Below the pieces are notes generated by a model. The model ran no database searches, was not told the DNA's origin, and saw only the letters and a program-made list of their open reading frames with translations. A stretch of 36,921 bases of DNA. Origin: JAVWIF01 sp036639635. Its GTDB lineage: Bacteria > Bacillota_I > Bacilli_A > Erysipelotrichales > Erysipelotrichaceae. The translations under genes were made by a program, and so were the position numbers. This document shows positions 13,844 to 22,189 of this stretch, piece after piece. The stretch covers positions 1-36,921 of the forward strand of contig JAVWIF010000015.1 of NCBI GenBank assembly GCA_036639635.1, given 5' to 3'. Position 1 is the first letter of the stretch, and each line of letters starts with the position of its first letter.

Positions 13844-15955
13844 TTAGATAAATAAAGAAAAGAATTGAAAGATAAAAAGTGAAACAATATAGGGAATTAT
13901 CATCATACTTATGAGTGATACGAGTAATAATTTGCATCCATATTCATGATACAAGGCTTGTAAACTCATAATACAAGGAATACTTAATAATACATATACC
14001 ATATAACTAAAGGCCCGCAAAGGTGCTGCATCATCAGTCCATAAGCTTTGTATTTGTTGTACTTGTTGATTGCTAGAAGGCTCTAGTTGAACATGAAAGC
14101 GAACGCAACTTAGTACACTATCTCGCAGTGCTGCTATAAATCTAAAACCAATTTCTTTTAGATCTTCTAATGGTTCTATATGTTCATCTTTTTGTGTTTC
14201 ATTTTGGCTCATTAATGTATCAAAATAACCTATAATTGTTTCTTTTGCGATAATCCCTCCTGGTAATGCCGCAATACTTTCCCATCGTGTTCCAAAACCT
14301 AATGGCTCATATATTGGTACGAAAACTTTTGCACCACGTGCGATATAACTTGTATTACTATCCCCACTTGGAAAATAAGTGAACCCCCATAATATCATCA
14401 TCGCTAACATAACAACACCTACTGCTTTTTTTACATATGCCTTTACTTCTTCTTTTACTTTATGTACTACAACCTTCCTAGAAGGCATTCGATAAGGTGG
14501 TAATTCTAAAACAAAGAGAGCATCTTCTTTAAATGATGTTAACTTTGAAAATAGACAAGCGCATAATAAAGCCATAAAAACACCAATCCCATATACACTA
14601 AGAATCATAAGGTAGGCTTTATTGGGGAAAAAAGCTGTCGCAAATAAAACATAAATTGGCAAACGTGCCCCACATGACATAAAGGGTATTAACAAGGCTG
14701 TTAATCTTTTTTGTTTTTCATTATCTAACGTTCTTGTGGCATAAATGGCTGGTACATTACAACCAAAACCAAGTAAAAGAGCCACAAAGCTTTTTCCACT
14801 TAGATGAAAAGTATTCATAAATCGATCTAACAAAAAAGCACATCTAGCGTTGTATCCACTTTCTTCTAGTAGTGATAATCCTAAATAGAGAAAACTCATC
14901 AAAGGTACAAAGCTAAGTACACCTCCTACTCCTGAAATGATGCCTTGTAACACAAAGCTTTGAATACTAGTTGGTGCATATAAAAACATGTATCCAACAT
15001 ACTTACTTACAATATCGTTTATTAAGAACATAATGTAATCATGAAATGGAGCAGATGCTTGAAATACAAACAATAAAAGAATTGAAAAAATCATAAATAA
15101 GATCGGCAATCCAAAAACTTTATGCAAGATTATCTGATCAATTTTATTAGAAAGAGCATAACGCATATTTTTATCTTCACGTACATAGTTCATCAGAGAA
15201 TCAATACACATTTGTTTATCATATAACATCTTTTCACGATTGAGTTCTTTTTTCATCTGCCTTAACGCAATCATGTCAATATTCCAACTGTTTAATTGAC
15301 GAATTACTTTTTCATCTTCATACAAATACTGCATACATAACGTATGGAGTGTTTTCTCATTCATCGTAAACGACTTTACAACGTGTTTTTCCATATAGTT
15401 ATAAACATCAACATAGATTTCATAATATGCATTTGATAATAAGGGATAATATAATACACTTGTTGCACAATGTTTTATAATGGCATCACGTACACAACTT
15501 ATATGCGCTTTATCAAACGCACTATATGCGAGTATTGGAATTTGTAGACGTCGTGCTAACTTCCCTACTTCTATTTGAATATGATATTTTTCCACTTCAT
15601 CCATAAAATTAAAGACAAGGATCATAGGAATCTGTAATTCTCGCAAACAGAGTGTGAGTACTAGATTACGAGAAAGATTGGTCGCATCCACAACGTTTAC
15701 AAATAAATCAATCGTTTCATTTTTTATAAAACGAGCGGCAACATTTTCTTCATTATCACTATCTTCTAAACTGTACGTTCCTGGTAAATCAAGCAAATGA
15801 TACTCATTGCCAAACCAAGTAACCTTTGCCTCTTTTTTTTCAATGGTAACTCCTGGCCAATTACCTACTTTAAAATTTGCATTACTTAATGCATTTATCC
15901 AAGCACTCTTTCCAACATTTGGATTTCCAACAAATGCTATTGTATATTGTTTCAT
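13844..15955 (-). CDS. feoB: Ferrous iron transporter FeoB
   Basis: 703 residues. The N-terminal GTPase has G1 GNPNVGKS (10-17), the FeoB-specific GNWPGVT (G2), G3 DLPGTYSLE and G4 NFMDE. A helical insertion follows, then the membrane part with the two Gate repeats; GFGCNVPAIYATRT and MSCGARLPIYVLFA carry the conserved cysteines. It moves Fe(II) across the membrane in anaerobic conditions. The start codon overlaps the feoA stop as ATGA, so the two are translationally coupled. No FeoC or Cys-rich FeoB-associated gene follows. Confidence 0.97.
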   Translation of the reverse strand: MKQYTIAFVGNPNVGKSAWINALSNANFKVGNWPGVTIEKKEAKVTWFGNEYHLLDLPGTYSLEDSDNEENVAARFIKNETIDLFVNVVDATNLSRNLVLTLCLRELQIPMILVFNFMDEVEKYHIQIEVGKLARRLQIPILAYSAFDKAHISCVRDAIIKHCATSVLYYPLLSNAYYEIYVDVYNYMEKHVVKSFTMNEKTLHTLCMQYLYEDEKVIRQLNSWNIDMIALRQMKKELNREKMLYDKQMCIDSLMNYVREDKNMRYALSNKIDQIILHKVFGLPILFMIFSILLLFVFQASAPFHDYIMFLINDIVSKYVGYMFLYAPTSIQSFVLQGIISGVGGVLSFVPLMSFLYLGLSLLEESGYNARCAFLLDRFMNTFHLSGKSFVALLLGFGCNVPAIYATRTLDNEKQKRLTALLIPFMSCGARLPIYVLFATAFFPNKAYLMILSVYGIGVFMALLCACLFSKLTSFKEDALFVLELPPYRMPSRKVVVHKVKEEVKAYVKKAVGVVMLAMMILWGFTYFPSGDSNTSYIARGAKVFVPIYEPLGFGTRWESIAALPGGIIAKETIIGYFDTLMSQNETQKDEHIEPLEDLKEIGFRFIAALRDSVLSCVRFHVQLEPSSNQQVQQIQSLWTDDAAPLRAFSYMVYVLLSIPCIMSLQALYHEYGCKLLLVSLISMMIIPYIVSLFIFQFFSLFI

Positions 15956-16176
15956 ATGATATCAACTTCAATCTTCATACACTCTTTTTTTCTTAAGATT
16001 ATTTGATTACCCGCTAGAAAAAAAAGTTTAGGATCGCCACAAGGTGCTTGTCTTATCTTTTCTATTTTTGCACCTATATAAAAACCCATATAAAACAATC
16101 GTTGTTGATCTTTCTTGTTTAATTTTATTTCCTTAATAATAGCTTTTTCACCGTCTTTAAGAGCTGTTAGCTTCAT
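15952..16176 (-). CDS. feoA: FeoA domain protein
   Basis: 74 residues with the SH3-like FeoA fold: the DGEKAIIKEI strand near the start, RLFYMGFYIGAKIEKIRQAP in the middle and a QIILRKKECMKIEV end. It partners FeoB on the cytoplasmic side and helps its GTPase or assembly. It is the first gene of the operon with ribosome binding site AGGGTGA. I see no confident Fur or DtxR-type operator in the 228-bp divergent space with gdhA, which is AT-rich. Confidence 0.93.
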   Translation of the reverse strand: MKLTALKDGEKAIIKEIKLNKKDQQRLFYMGFYIGAKIEKIRQAPCGDPKLFFLAGNQIILRKKECMKIEVDII

Positions 16177-16348
16177 ATTATCACCCTAGTTACTATACCA
16201 ATAAAAACGTCCAATAAAGCGCTAAATAAGACGATAAATAAGTGTTCTATTTCTTTATTTAACACATATACTCTAGGAAGCTAATAGGATGTTTACATTT
16301 TGTTTCATGAATATATTTACATATAATGAAAATAATTGCATTTTTTTG

Positions 16349-16377
16349 TTTTCATTTTAATAAAATCCGTATATAAT
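16349..16377 (+). promoter_or_regulatory. Promoter of gdhA with palindrome over the -10
   Basis: TTTTCA (16349-16354), 17 bp, TATAAT (16372-16377). The -10 lies inside GTATATAATGTATAC (16369-16383), an inverted repeat GTATA/TATAC that could bind a dimeric repressor. Confidence 0.6.
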
Positions 16378-16404
16378 GTATACAGACAAAAGGAGGAATT
16401 CAAA

Positions 16405-17733
16405 ATGAAATTAGATTTTGTCAAAGAAGCCGTTGTAAAACGCAATCCAAATGATACTGAATTTATTCAGGCAGTGGATGAAGTATTGTTGTCACTAGAA
16501 AGTGTTGTGGACAAGCATCCAGAATATATAGAACAAGGAATATTTGAAAGGATTGTTGAACCAGAACGTCAAATCGTGTTCCGTGTTCCTTGGGTTGATG
16601 ATCAAGGAAAGTTACAAGTAAACAGAGGGTATCGTGTTGAATTCAATTCAGCGATTGGACCTTACAAAGGTGGATTACGTTTTCACCCAAGTGTTAATAT
16701 TAGTATTATTAAGTTTTTAGGATTTGAACAAATCTTTAAAAACGCCTTAACTAGCTTACCTATGGGTGGTGGTAAAGGTGGTAGTGATTTTGATCCTAAA
16801 GGAAAAAGTGATGGAGAAGTTATGCGATTCTGTCAAAGTTTCATGAGTGAATTATGTAAGTACATCGGACCTAATACTGATATTCCTGCAGGAGACATTG
16901 GCGTAGGTGCACGAGAAATTGGATATATGTTTGGACAATACAAACGTATTCGTAATGAATTTAGTGGTGTATTGACTGGTAAAGGATTAAACTGGGGTGG
17001 CTCACTAGCTAGAAAAGAAGCTACTGGTTATGGTTTATGTTACTTTACAAACGCTATGTTAAAAGCTAAAGGCACAAGTTTTGAAGGTAAAAAAGTCGTT
17101 GTTAGCGGAAGTGGAAACGTGGCAATTTACGCTGCAGAAAAAGCAATGCAATTAGGTGCTAGTGTCATTGCTATGAGTGATTCTTCTGGTTATTTAGTTG
17201 ATGAAAATGGTATTGACTTAGCTATTATGAAAGATATCAAAGAAGGAAAACGTGGAAGAATTAGTGACTATGTTAAAAGTGTAACAAGTGCTACTTTCAA
17301 TAATTCTCAAAGTATTTGGAATACGCCTTGTGATATTGCACTTCCTTGTGCTACGCAAAACGAATTGCACTTAAGTGATGCACAAGCGCTTGTTGCCAAT
17401 GGTGTAATTGCAGTTTGTGAAGGGGCGAACATGCCAACTACTCCTGATGCAATTGAGTTCTTACAAAAAAATAAAGTCTTATATGCACCAGGTAAAGCAA
17501 GTAATGCAGGTGGTGTTGCGACAAGTGGATTAGAGATGTCTCAAAACTCTGCTCGTCTGTCTTGGACATTTGAAGAAGTAGATGAAAAACTAAAAGCAAT
17601 TATGGAAAACATCTTTAAAACCGTAAGTGATAGCGCAAAAGAATATGGACTTGGTGATAATTATATGGCCGGTGCTAATATTGCTGGTTTCATTAAAGTT
17701 GCCGATTCTATGATTGATCAAGGAATCGTTTAA
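16405..17733 (+). CDS. gdhA: Glutamate dehydrogenase, NADP-type
   Basis: 442 residues of the hexameric E. coli-like GdhA class, interconverting 2-oxoglutarate plus ammonia and glutamate. The substrate segment IGPYKGGLRFHP (84-95) and PMGGGKGGSDFDP (119-131, catalytic Lys 124) are present, followed by a GSGNVAIYAAEKA nucleotide site. The residues after it (AMSDSSG) fit the NADP form better than NAD, an inference. The open frame extends 23 codons upstream into the promoter, but ATG at 16405 follows AGGAGGA at the right distance and gives the usual family N-terminus. It ends in a strong bidirectional terminator. Confidence 0.96.
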   Translation: MKLDFVKEAVVKRNPNDTEFIQAVDEVLLSLESVVDKHPEYIEQGIFERIVEPERQIVFRVPWVDDQGKLQVNRGYRVEFNSAIGPYKGGLRFHPSVNISIIKFLGFEQIFKNALTSLPMGGGKGGSDFDPKGKSDGEVMRFCQSFMSELCKYIGPNTDIPAGDIGVGAREIGYMFGQYKRIRNEFSGVLTGKGLNWGGSLARKEATGYGLCYFTNAMLKAKGTSFEGKKVVVSGSGNVAIYAAEKAMQLGASVIAMSDSSGYLVDENGIDLAIMKDIKEGKRGRISDYVKSVTSATFNNSQSIWNTPCDIALPCATQNELHLSDAQALVANGVIAVCEGANMPTTPDAIEFLQKNKVLYAPGKASNAGGVATSGLEMSQNSARLSWTFEEVDEKLKAIMENIFKTVSDSAKEYGLGDNYMAGANIAGFIKVADSMIDQGIV

Positions 17734-17736
17734 AAC

Positions 17737-17782
17737 AAAAAGTGCTATATTGAAGATAATTCCTTCAATATAGCACTTTTTT
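17737..17782. terminator. Bidirectional terminator between gdhA and gmk
   Basis: A 19-bp stem from AAAAAGTGCTATATTGAAG (17737-17755) with its complement (17763-17781), loop of 7 nt. T-rich tails follow on both strands, and the stem reaches the gmk stop codon. Confidence 0.92.
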
Positions 17783-18347
17783 ACATTTCCATATTACGTT
17801 TAATAATGGAGCGAATCAAGTCAGCTGCAAGCTTTGGATCATCATTACAAACAATATACTTATAATTGTTCATTAATTGCATCTCTTTACTAGCTTTTGC
17901 TAAGCGTTGTTGTACAACTTCTTCAGCTTCACTCTTACGCCCACGAATACGTTTTTCTAGCTCTTCCATATTAGGTGGAATAATAAAGATTGATACAGCA
18001 TCACTGCACTTCTCACGTACTTGTGTTGCTCCTTGAACCTCTATTTCTAACAATACATTTTTACCCTCATTACGCAGCTTTTCTACTTGTGCAAGTGGTG
18101 TTCCATAGTAATTTCCTACAAATTCTGCCCATTCTAACAGCTCGCCTGCGTTAATTGCTTTTTCAAACGCTTCTTTGCTTGTAAAGATATAGTCTACTCC
18201 ATCTTTTTCAAGTGCACGTGGTGTTCTTGTAGTCATTGAGATAGAATACGCAAGTTTTAAAGACTCATCATCCATAAAATAATTGCGAACAGTACCTTTC
18301 CCTACGCCACTAGGTCCACTCATAATAATTAACAATCCCTTTTTCAT
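17781..18347 (-). CDS. gmk: Guanylate kinase
   Basis: 188 residues. It phosphorylates GMP to GDP with ATP. The P-loop is SGPSGVGKGT (10-19); the GMP-binding region has SISMTTRTPRALEKDGVDY; and the lid and adenine region has RIRGRKSEAEEVVQQRLAKA. Length is a little short of the usual 205 because of a brief C-terminus, but all motifs are intact. The start has GAGGTG upstream. The common companion rpoZ does not follow; gdhA is convergent instead. Confidence 0.96.
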   Translation of the reverse strand: MKKGLLIIMSGPSGVGKGTVRNYFMDDESLKLAYSISMTTRTPRALEKDGVDYIFTSKEAFEKAINAGELLEWAEFVGNYYGTPLAQVEKLRNEGKNVLLEIEVQGATQVREKCSDAVSIFIIPPNMEELEKRIRGRKSEAEEVVQQRLAKASKEMQLMNNYKYIVCNDDPKLAADLIRSIIKRNMEM

Positions 18348-18433
18348 AAGAACACCTCAACTTTACTTATATTTATTTTACTAGTAGAAAGATAGGATGT
18401 CAAACATGTTTTAAAAAGATTGTGTTGCTTTTG

Positions 18434-18442
18434 TGTTATAAT
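18434..18442 (+). promoter_or_regulatory. Extended -10 promoter of rqcH
   Basis: TGTTATAAT (18434-18442), about 20 bp before the start codon; no clear -35. Confidence 0.55.
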
Positions 18443-18462
18443 AGGAACACTGAGGTGAGAAA

Positions 18463-20115
18463 ATGGCACTAGATGGTCTATTATTGCAACAATTGTATCA
18501 AGAAATAAATACTTATATACCTGCTAAATTATTAAAAATACAACAGATTAGCAATGATGAAGTTCTTTTTAATTTACGTACACAAAAAGGTAATCAAAAA
18601 CTCATGGTATCTCTTCATAGTGTATATAATCGTCTTCATATTACCAATGAATCGTATACAACACTAGAAACACCTGGAAACTTTGTCATGTTGCTACGAA
18701 AACAAATTGATGGTGGGATTATTCGCATGTTTGAACAAGTTGGTCTTGATCGTGTTTTACATATGGAAATAGAAGCACGTAATGAATTAGGTGATATTCA
18801 TACCAAACATTTGTATATTGAACTTATGGGAAAATATGCCAATATTATCTTAGTGGATGAAGAAGGAAAAATCATTGATGCCTTAAAACGAATTCCTCCT
18901 TTTGAAAACAACAAACGTACCATTCATCCAGGAGCACTCTTTGTTTTACCAGCTCCACATACCGATAAACAAAATCCTTATGAATATACAAGCATCGATT
19001 TAGACGAATCCTTTACAAAACAGTTTCATGGATTTAGTCCTTTATTATCAAAAGAAATGCAATATCGTATCCAACAAGGAGAAAGCTTTGATGATGTCAT
19101 GCAAATCATAAAAGCTTCTCACAATTTATATATCTCTGAATGTAACAATACAACACAATTCCATGTACTTCCTTTAACCCATCTAGAAGTCTCTACGCGC
19201 ACATATCCCTTAATGAAAGGGATGGATATTCTTTTCTATGAAAAAGAAGAAAAAGTTCGTATCAAACAACAAAGTGGTGATTTATTTAGGACTGTTCGTA
19301 AAGAACTACATAAGAACGTTTCTAAACTTCCTAAGTTAAAACAATCCTTAGAAGATGCCTATCATTGTGAAAAATATCGTGAATACGGAGATTTATTATT
19401 TGCTTATATGGATACAATTGATAAACAATCAATTGTAGAACTACCTTCCTTTGAAAACGGAGAAAATGTTAAAATTCAACTAGATATGCGTTTTGGTATC
19501 AAAGACAATGCCAATAAATTCTATCAAAAATACCATAAAGCCAAACGCGCACAATCCATTCTTAGTGAACAAATTTCCTTATGTGAAAGTGAAATTCATT
19601 ACTTTGAAACCATGGAGGTACAACTTGAACAAGCGAGTATTGCCGATGCGATAGAGATACGTGAAGAGCTTGTAAAACAAGGCTATTTAAAAGCACAGAA
19701 AGTAAAAATAAGAAAGAAAAAGAAACAAGAACTTCCGCACTATGAAACCTTTAAAATTGAAGATACCTTAGTTTATGTTGGAAAAAATAATCTTCAAAAT
19801 GATTATGTTACATGGAAATTAGGACGTAAAAATGATACGTGGTTCCATGTCAAAGACATTCACGGTTCACACGTTATCGTAAATAGTGATACATTAAGTG
19901 AGTCACTTATAAGAAGCGCGGCGTTGCTTGCTGCTTGGTATTCTCAAGGACGACACTCTTCTAGTGTTCCCGTAAACTATTGTTTACAGAAACAATTAAA
20001 AAAGATTCCAGGTAATAAAGGTAGTCTTGTTTCCTTATCAACCTATAAAACAATTTATATAGATCCTGATGCGACCACTATTCAAACTATCATTGATACG
20101 TGTAGCGTGAAATAA
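18463..20115 (+). CDS. rqcH: Rqc2/RqcH ribosome quality-control NFACT protein
   Basis: 550 residues with the NFACT layout: an NFACT-N domain (start DGLLLQQLYQEI; the VGLDRVLHMEIEAR stretch near 100 holds the conserved Asp-Arg), long helical coiled coils (about 270-420), and an NFACT-R domain (NDTWFHVKDIHGSHVIV near 464-480). RqcH binds 50S subunits blocked by nascent chains and recruits tRNA-Ala to add C-terminal alanine tails for degradation. The older name is fibronectin-binding protein FbpA. GAGGTGAG precedes the ATG. Monocistronic with its own terminator. Confidence 0.94.
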   Translation: MALDGLLLQQLYQEINTYIPAKLLKIQQISNDEVLFNLRTQKGNQKLMVSLHSVYNRLHITNESYTTLETPGNFVMLLRKQIDGGIIRMFEQVGLDRVLHMEIEARNELGDIHTKHLYIELMGKYANIILVDEEGKIIDALKRIPPFENNKRTIHPGALFVLPAPHTDKQNPYEYTSIDLDESFTKQFHGFSPLLSKEMQYRIQQGESFDDVMQIIKASHNLYISECNNTTQFHVLPLTHLEVSTRTYPLMKGMDILFYEKEEKVRIKQQSGDLFRTVRKELHKNVSKLPKLKQSLEDAYHCEKYREYGDLLFAYMDTIDKQSIVELPSFENGENVKIQLDMRFGIKDNANKFYQKYHKAKRAQSILSEQISLCESEIHYFETMEVQLEQASIADAIEIREELVKQGYLKAQKVKIRKKKKQELPHYETFKIEDTLVYVGKNNLQNDYVTWKLGRKNDTWFHVKDIHGSHVIVNSDTLSESLIRSAALLAAWYSQGRHSSSVPVNYCLQKQLKKIPGNKGSLVSLSTYKTIYIDPDATTIQTIIDTCSVK

Positions 20116-20132
20116 TTATCATATCCTACATT

Positions 20133-20161
20133 AGAACTTCATTCGCGAAGTTCTTTTTTTT
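20133..20161 (+). terminator. Intrinsic terminator of rqcH
   Basis: AGAACTTC (20133-20140), loop ATTCGC, GAAGTTCT (20147-20154), then seven T. Confidence 0.9.
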
Positions 20162-20172
20162 ATAAAAAAATA

Positions 20173-20201
20173 TTGACAAGTAGTTTCTCTAATAGTATAT
20201 T
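20173..20201 (+). promoter_or_regulatory. Promoter of the GntR-ABC operon
   Basis: Consensus TTGACA (20173-20178), 17 bp, TATATT (20196-20201). One of the best promoters in the window; its -10 runs into the operator. Confidence 0.88.
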
Positions 20202-20222
20202 GTATATATTGAATATATACAA
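20200..20222 (+). promoter_or_regulatory. Operator of the GntR repressor
   Basis: A perfect inverted repeat with 10-bp arms TTGTATATAT (20200-20209) and ATATATACAA (20213-20222) and a TGA spacer. It covers the end of the -10 and the start site, so a bound dimer would block initiation. It lies 23 bp before the regulator's own start codon, which points to autorepression. Confidence 0.8.
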
Positions 20223-20245
20223 TATTCAATAAAGGAGTGTCTTAT

Positions 20246-20620
20246 ATGCATATTCTAATTAGTAATACGAGCGATAAACCCTTGTATGAACAAATTGTCA
20301 TACAAATTAAAAATATGATTATGAACAATACCCTACAAGAAGGTGATCCTTTACCTTCTATGCGCCTATTGGCAAAAGAGTTACGTATCTCTGTCATTAC
20401 TACGAAACGCGCCTTTGAGGAATTAGAACGCGAAGGGTTTATTGTGTCGCTCACTGGTAAAGGTTCATTTGTTGCACGAAAAAACATGGAATTTTTAAAG
20501 GAACAACAATTTAAAATAATTGAAGAAAAAATACAAGAAGCCTGTGGTATTGCTAAACAAAGTGGAATTAGTAAAGATGAAATACAAGAACTAATTACTT
20601 TAATTTATGAGGAGGAGTAA
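20246..20620 (+). CDS. GntR-family regulator, YtrA type
   Basis: 124 residues: an N-terminal winged helix (PLYEQIVIQIKNMIMNN, then LPSMRLLAKELRISVITTKRAFEELEREG) and the wing GKGSFVA, followed by a short helical tail of about 45 residues instead of a large effector domain. This is the YtrA subfamily, which normally represses an adjacent ABC transporter induced by cell-wall-active antibiotics. The frame opens at a GTG that is part of the AGGAGTG site; ATG at 20246 is the start. First gene of a three-gene operon with the ATPase and permease. Confidence 0.93.
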   Translation: MHILISNTSDKPLYEQIVIQIKNMIMNNTLQEGDPLPSMRLLAKELRISVITTKRAFEELEREGFIVSLTGKGSFVARKNMEFLKEQQFKIIEEKIQEACGIAKQSGISKDEIQELITLIYEEE

Positions 20621-20622
20621 GG

Positions 20623-21480
20623 ATGGAAACAATTTTAGAAATTAAAGACATTACGAAGAAATATGACGGATTCACATTAGACAATGTTTCAATTTCGATA
20701 CCAGAAGGAGTTATCATGGGCTTTATTGGTGAAAATGGTGCTGGTAAAACAACAACACTGAAGGCTATTCTAAATTTAATAAAGATTGATAGTGGTACAA
20801 TTAAAATTTTTAATAAAGATATTCATACCGATGAAAAAACAATCAAAGAAGATATTGGTGTTGTCTTTTCTGATAGTAGTTTTCCTGAAAACTTAAATGC
20901 CATGCAAATTAACAATATCATGAAAGACTTTCATCCACATTGGGACAACACGCTATACTATCAATACTTGAAAGACTTTGATTTACCAACCAAAAAACGG
21001 ATTAAGGAATTTTCAAAAGGAATGAAAATGAAATTATCGATTGCCTGTGCGTTAGCACATCATCCTAAACTATTAATCTTAGATGAAGCAACCTCTGGAT
21101 TAGATCCGATTGTTCGTGATGACATTCTTAGTATTTTTCAACAGTTTATTCAAGATGAACATCATAGTGTTTTCTTATCTACACATATTACTAGTGATAT
21201 TGAAAAGATTGCCGATTACATTACCTTTATTCATAAAGGTAAAATTATTTTAAGTGAAGAAAAAGACGCCTTGTTAGAAAACTATGCCATTTTAAAAATT
21301 GATGAAGAATCTTCTAAAAAAATTGACTCAATGGATGTTGAAGGTATTCGTAAATCTTCATTTGGAGCTGAAGTGTTAATTAACAATAAAGAAAAAGTTC
21401 AAAAGCAATTTCCTAGCGCTGTATTTGACCATGTGACACTTGAAGACATTATGTTATTTAAAATCAAAGGAGGCAAATAA
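20623..21480 (+). CDS. ABC transporter ATPase (BcrA/YtrB-like)
   Basis: 285 residues. Walker A GENGAGKTT (about 37-45), signature FSKGMKMKLS and Walker B LLILDEATSGLD, followed by the H-loop STHITSD. The C-terminal 80 residues lack other domains. It has the form seen in export or resistance ABC systems under YtrA-type regulators. The signature has SKGMK in place of SGGQ, common in this subfamily. It starts two bases after the gntR stop and is followed directly by the permease gene. Confidence 0.93.
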   Translation: METILEIKDITKKYDGFTLDNVSISIPEGVIMGFIGENGAGKTTTLKAILNLIKIDSGTIKIFNKDIHTDEKTIKEDIGVVFSDSSFPENLNAMQINNIMKDFHPHWDNTLYYQYLKDFDLPTKKRIKEFSKGMKMKLSIACALAHHPKLLILDEATSGLDPIVRDDILSIFQQFIQDEHHSVFLSTHITSDIEKIADYITFIHKGKIILSEEKDALLENYAILKIDEESSKKIDSMDVEGIRKSSFGAEVLINNKEKVQKQFPSAVFDHVTLEDIMLFKIKGGK

Positions 21481-22128
21481 ATGAAAGGTCTATTAAGAAA
21501 AGATTTTTATAATTTACAATCACAACTTAAAATATTCATTGTATTCTTTGTAATGGCCATTTTCTTTGCATTATCAAATCACGATATAGGTTTTCTTAAT
21601 TTTTTACCTAGTATGACTCCTTTTATGTTGGTGCTTTCATCAAGTGCCTATGATGAACTTTCACACTTTGAAACCTATGCCTTATCACAACCTATCAAAC
21701 GTCTCGATTTCGTTATCGAAAAATATAGTATTTCATTATTATCATCTTTCTTTGCAATTTTAGTAAGTTTATTATTATCGTTTTTATTGCTTACGGTTAT
21801 GGGAAATTCTTACTTTCATAATCCAGATAAATTAGAATTAATTGGGATTGTAGTTTGTATCTATCTTGTTATTAATATCATCAATGCCTTTATCATTCCT
21901 TGTATTATTAAATTTGGAACAGAAAAAGCTAGGTATATGTTTATTGCTTTTTTCCTTTCAATTAGTGCTTTAGGTTTTATCTTAACACAAGCAAATCTAT
22001 CTATTCCTTCTTCATTGCTTTCTATAATCAACGATTATTTCTTACCACTCATTTTGGTTATTTTCATTATAATAGAATCCCTTTCTTTCTTTGTTTCAAT
22101 TCGTTTTATTAATCAAAAAGAATTCTAA
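21481..22128 (+). CDS. ABC-2 type permease
   Basis: 215 residues with about six hydrophobic helices (near 15-32, 42-55, 80-105, 119-140, 150-168 and 185-205) and short loops. The N-terminal KGLLRKDFYNLQSQ amphipathic segment and the layout match ABC2_membrane_5-type permeases. Its ATG comes immediately after the ATPase stop, with AAAGGAGG inside the end of that gene. With the ATPase it should form an exporter; the substrate (antimicrobial peptide, lipid intermediate or other) cannot be read. Confidence 0.88.
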   Translation: MKGLLRKDFYNLQSQLKIFIVFFVMAIFFALSNHDIGFLNFLPSMTPFMLVLSSSAYDELSHFETYALSQPIKRLDFVIEKYSISLLSSFFAILVSLLLSFLLLTVMGNSYFHNPDKLELIGIVVCIYLVINIINAFIIPCIIKFGTEKARYMFIAFFLSISALGFILTQANLSIPSSLLSIINDYFLPLILVIFIIIESLSFFVSIRFINQKEF

Positions 22129-22152
22129 TATAATTTAATACTATCTTAGCAT

Positions 22153-22185
22153 ATAAAAGAACTCGTCATTAACGAGTTCTTTTAT
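22153..22185. terminator. Bidirectional terminator between permease gene and asnA
   Basis: A 14-bp stem, ATAAAAGAACTCGT (22153-22166) with ACGAGTTCTTTTAT (22172-22185), loop of 5 nt. It lies between convergent genes; the T tract is part of the 3' arm on each strand. Confidence 0.8.
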
Positions 22186-22189
22186 GCCT

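Noticed and set aside
16235..16261. Inverted repeat TAAATAA/TTATTTA upstream of feoA
   Set aside because: Seven A/T-only base pairs in AT-rich DNA are not meaningful without conservation.
16177..16404. Fur or DtxR operator between feoA and gdhA
   Set aside because: Only AT-rich partial matches such as ATAATGAAAATAATTGCAT were seen; these are expected by chance in this composition.
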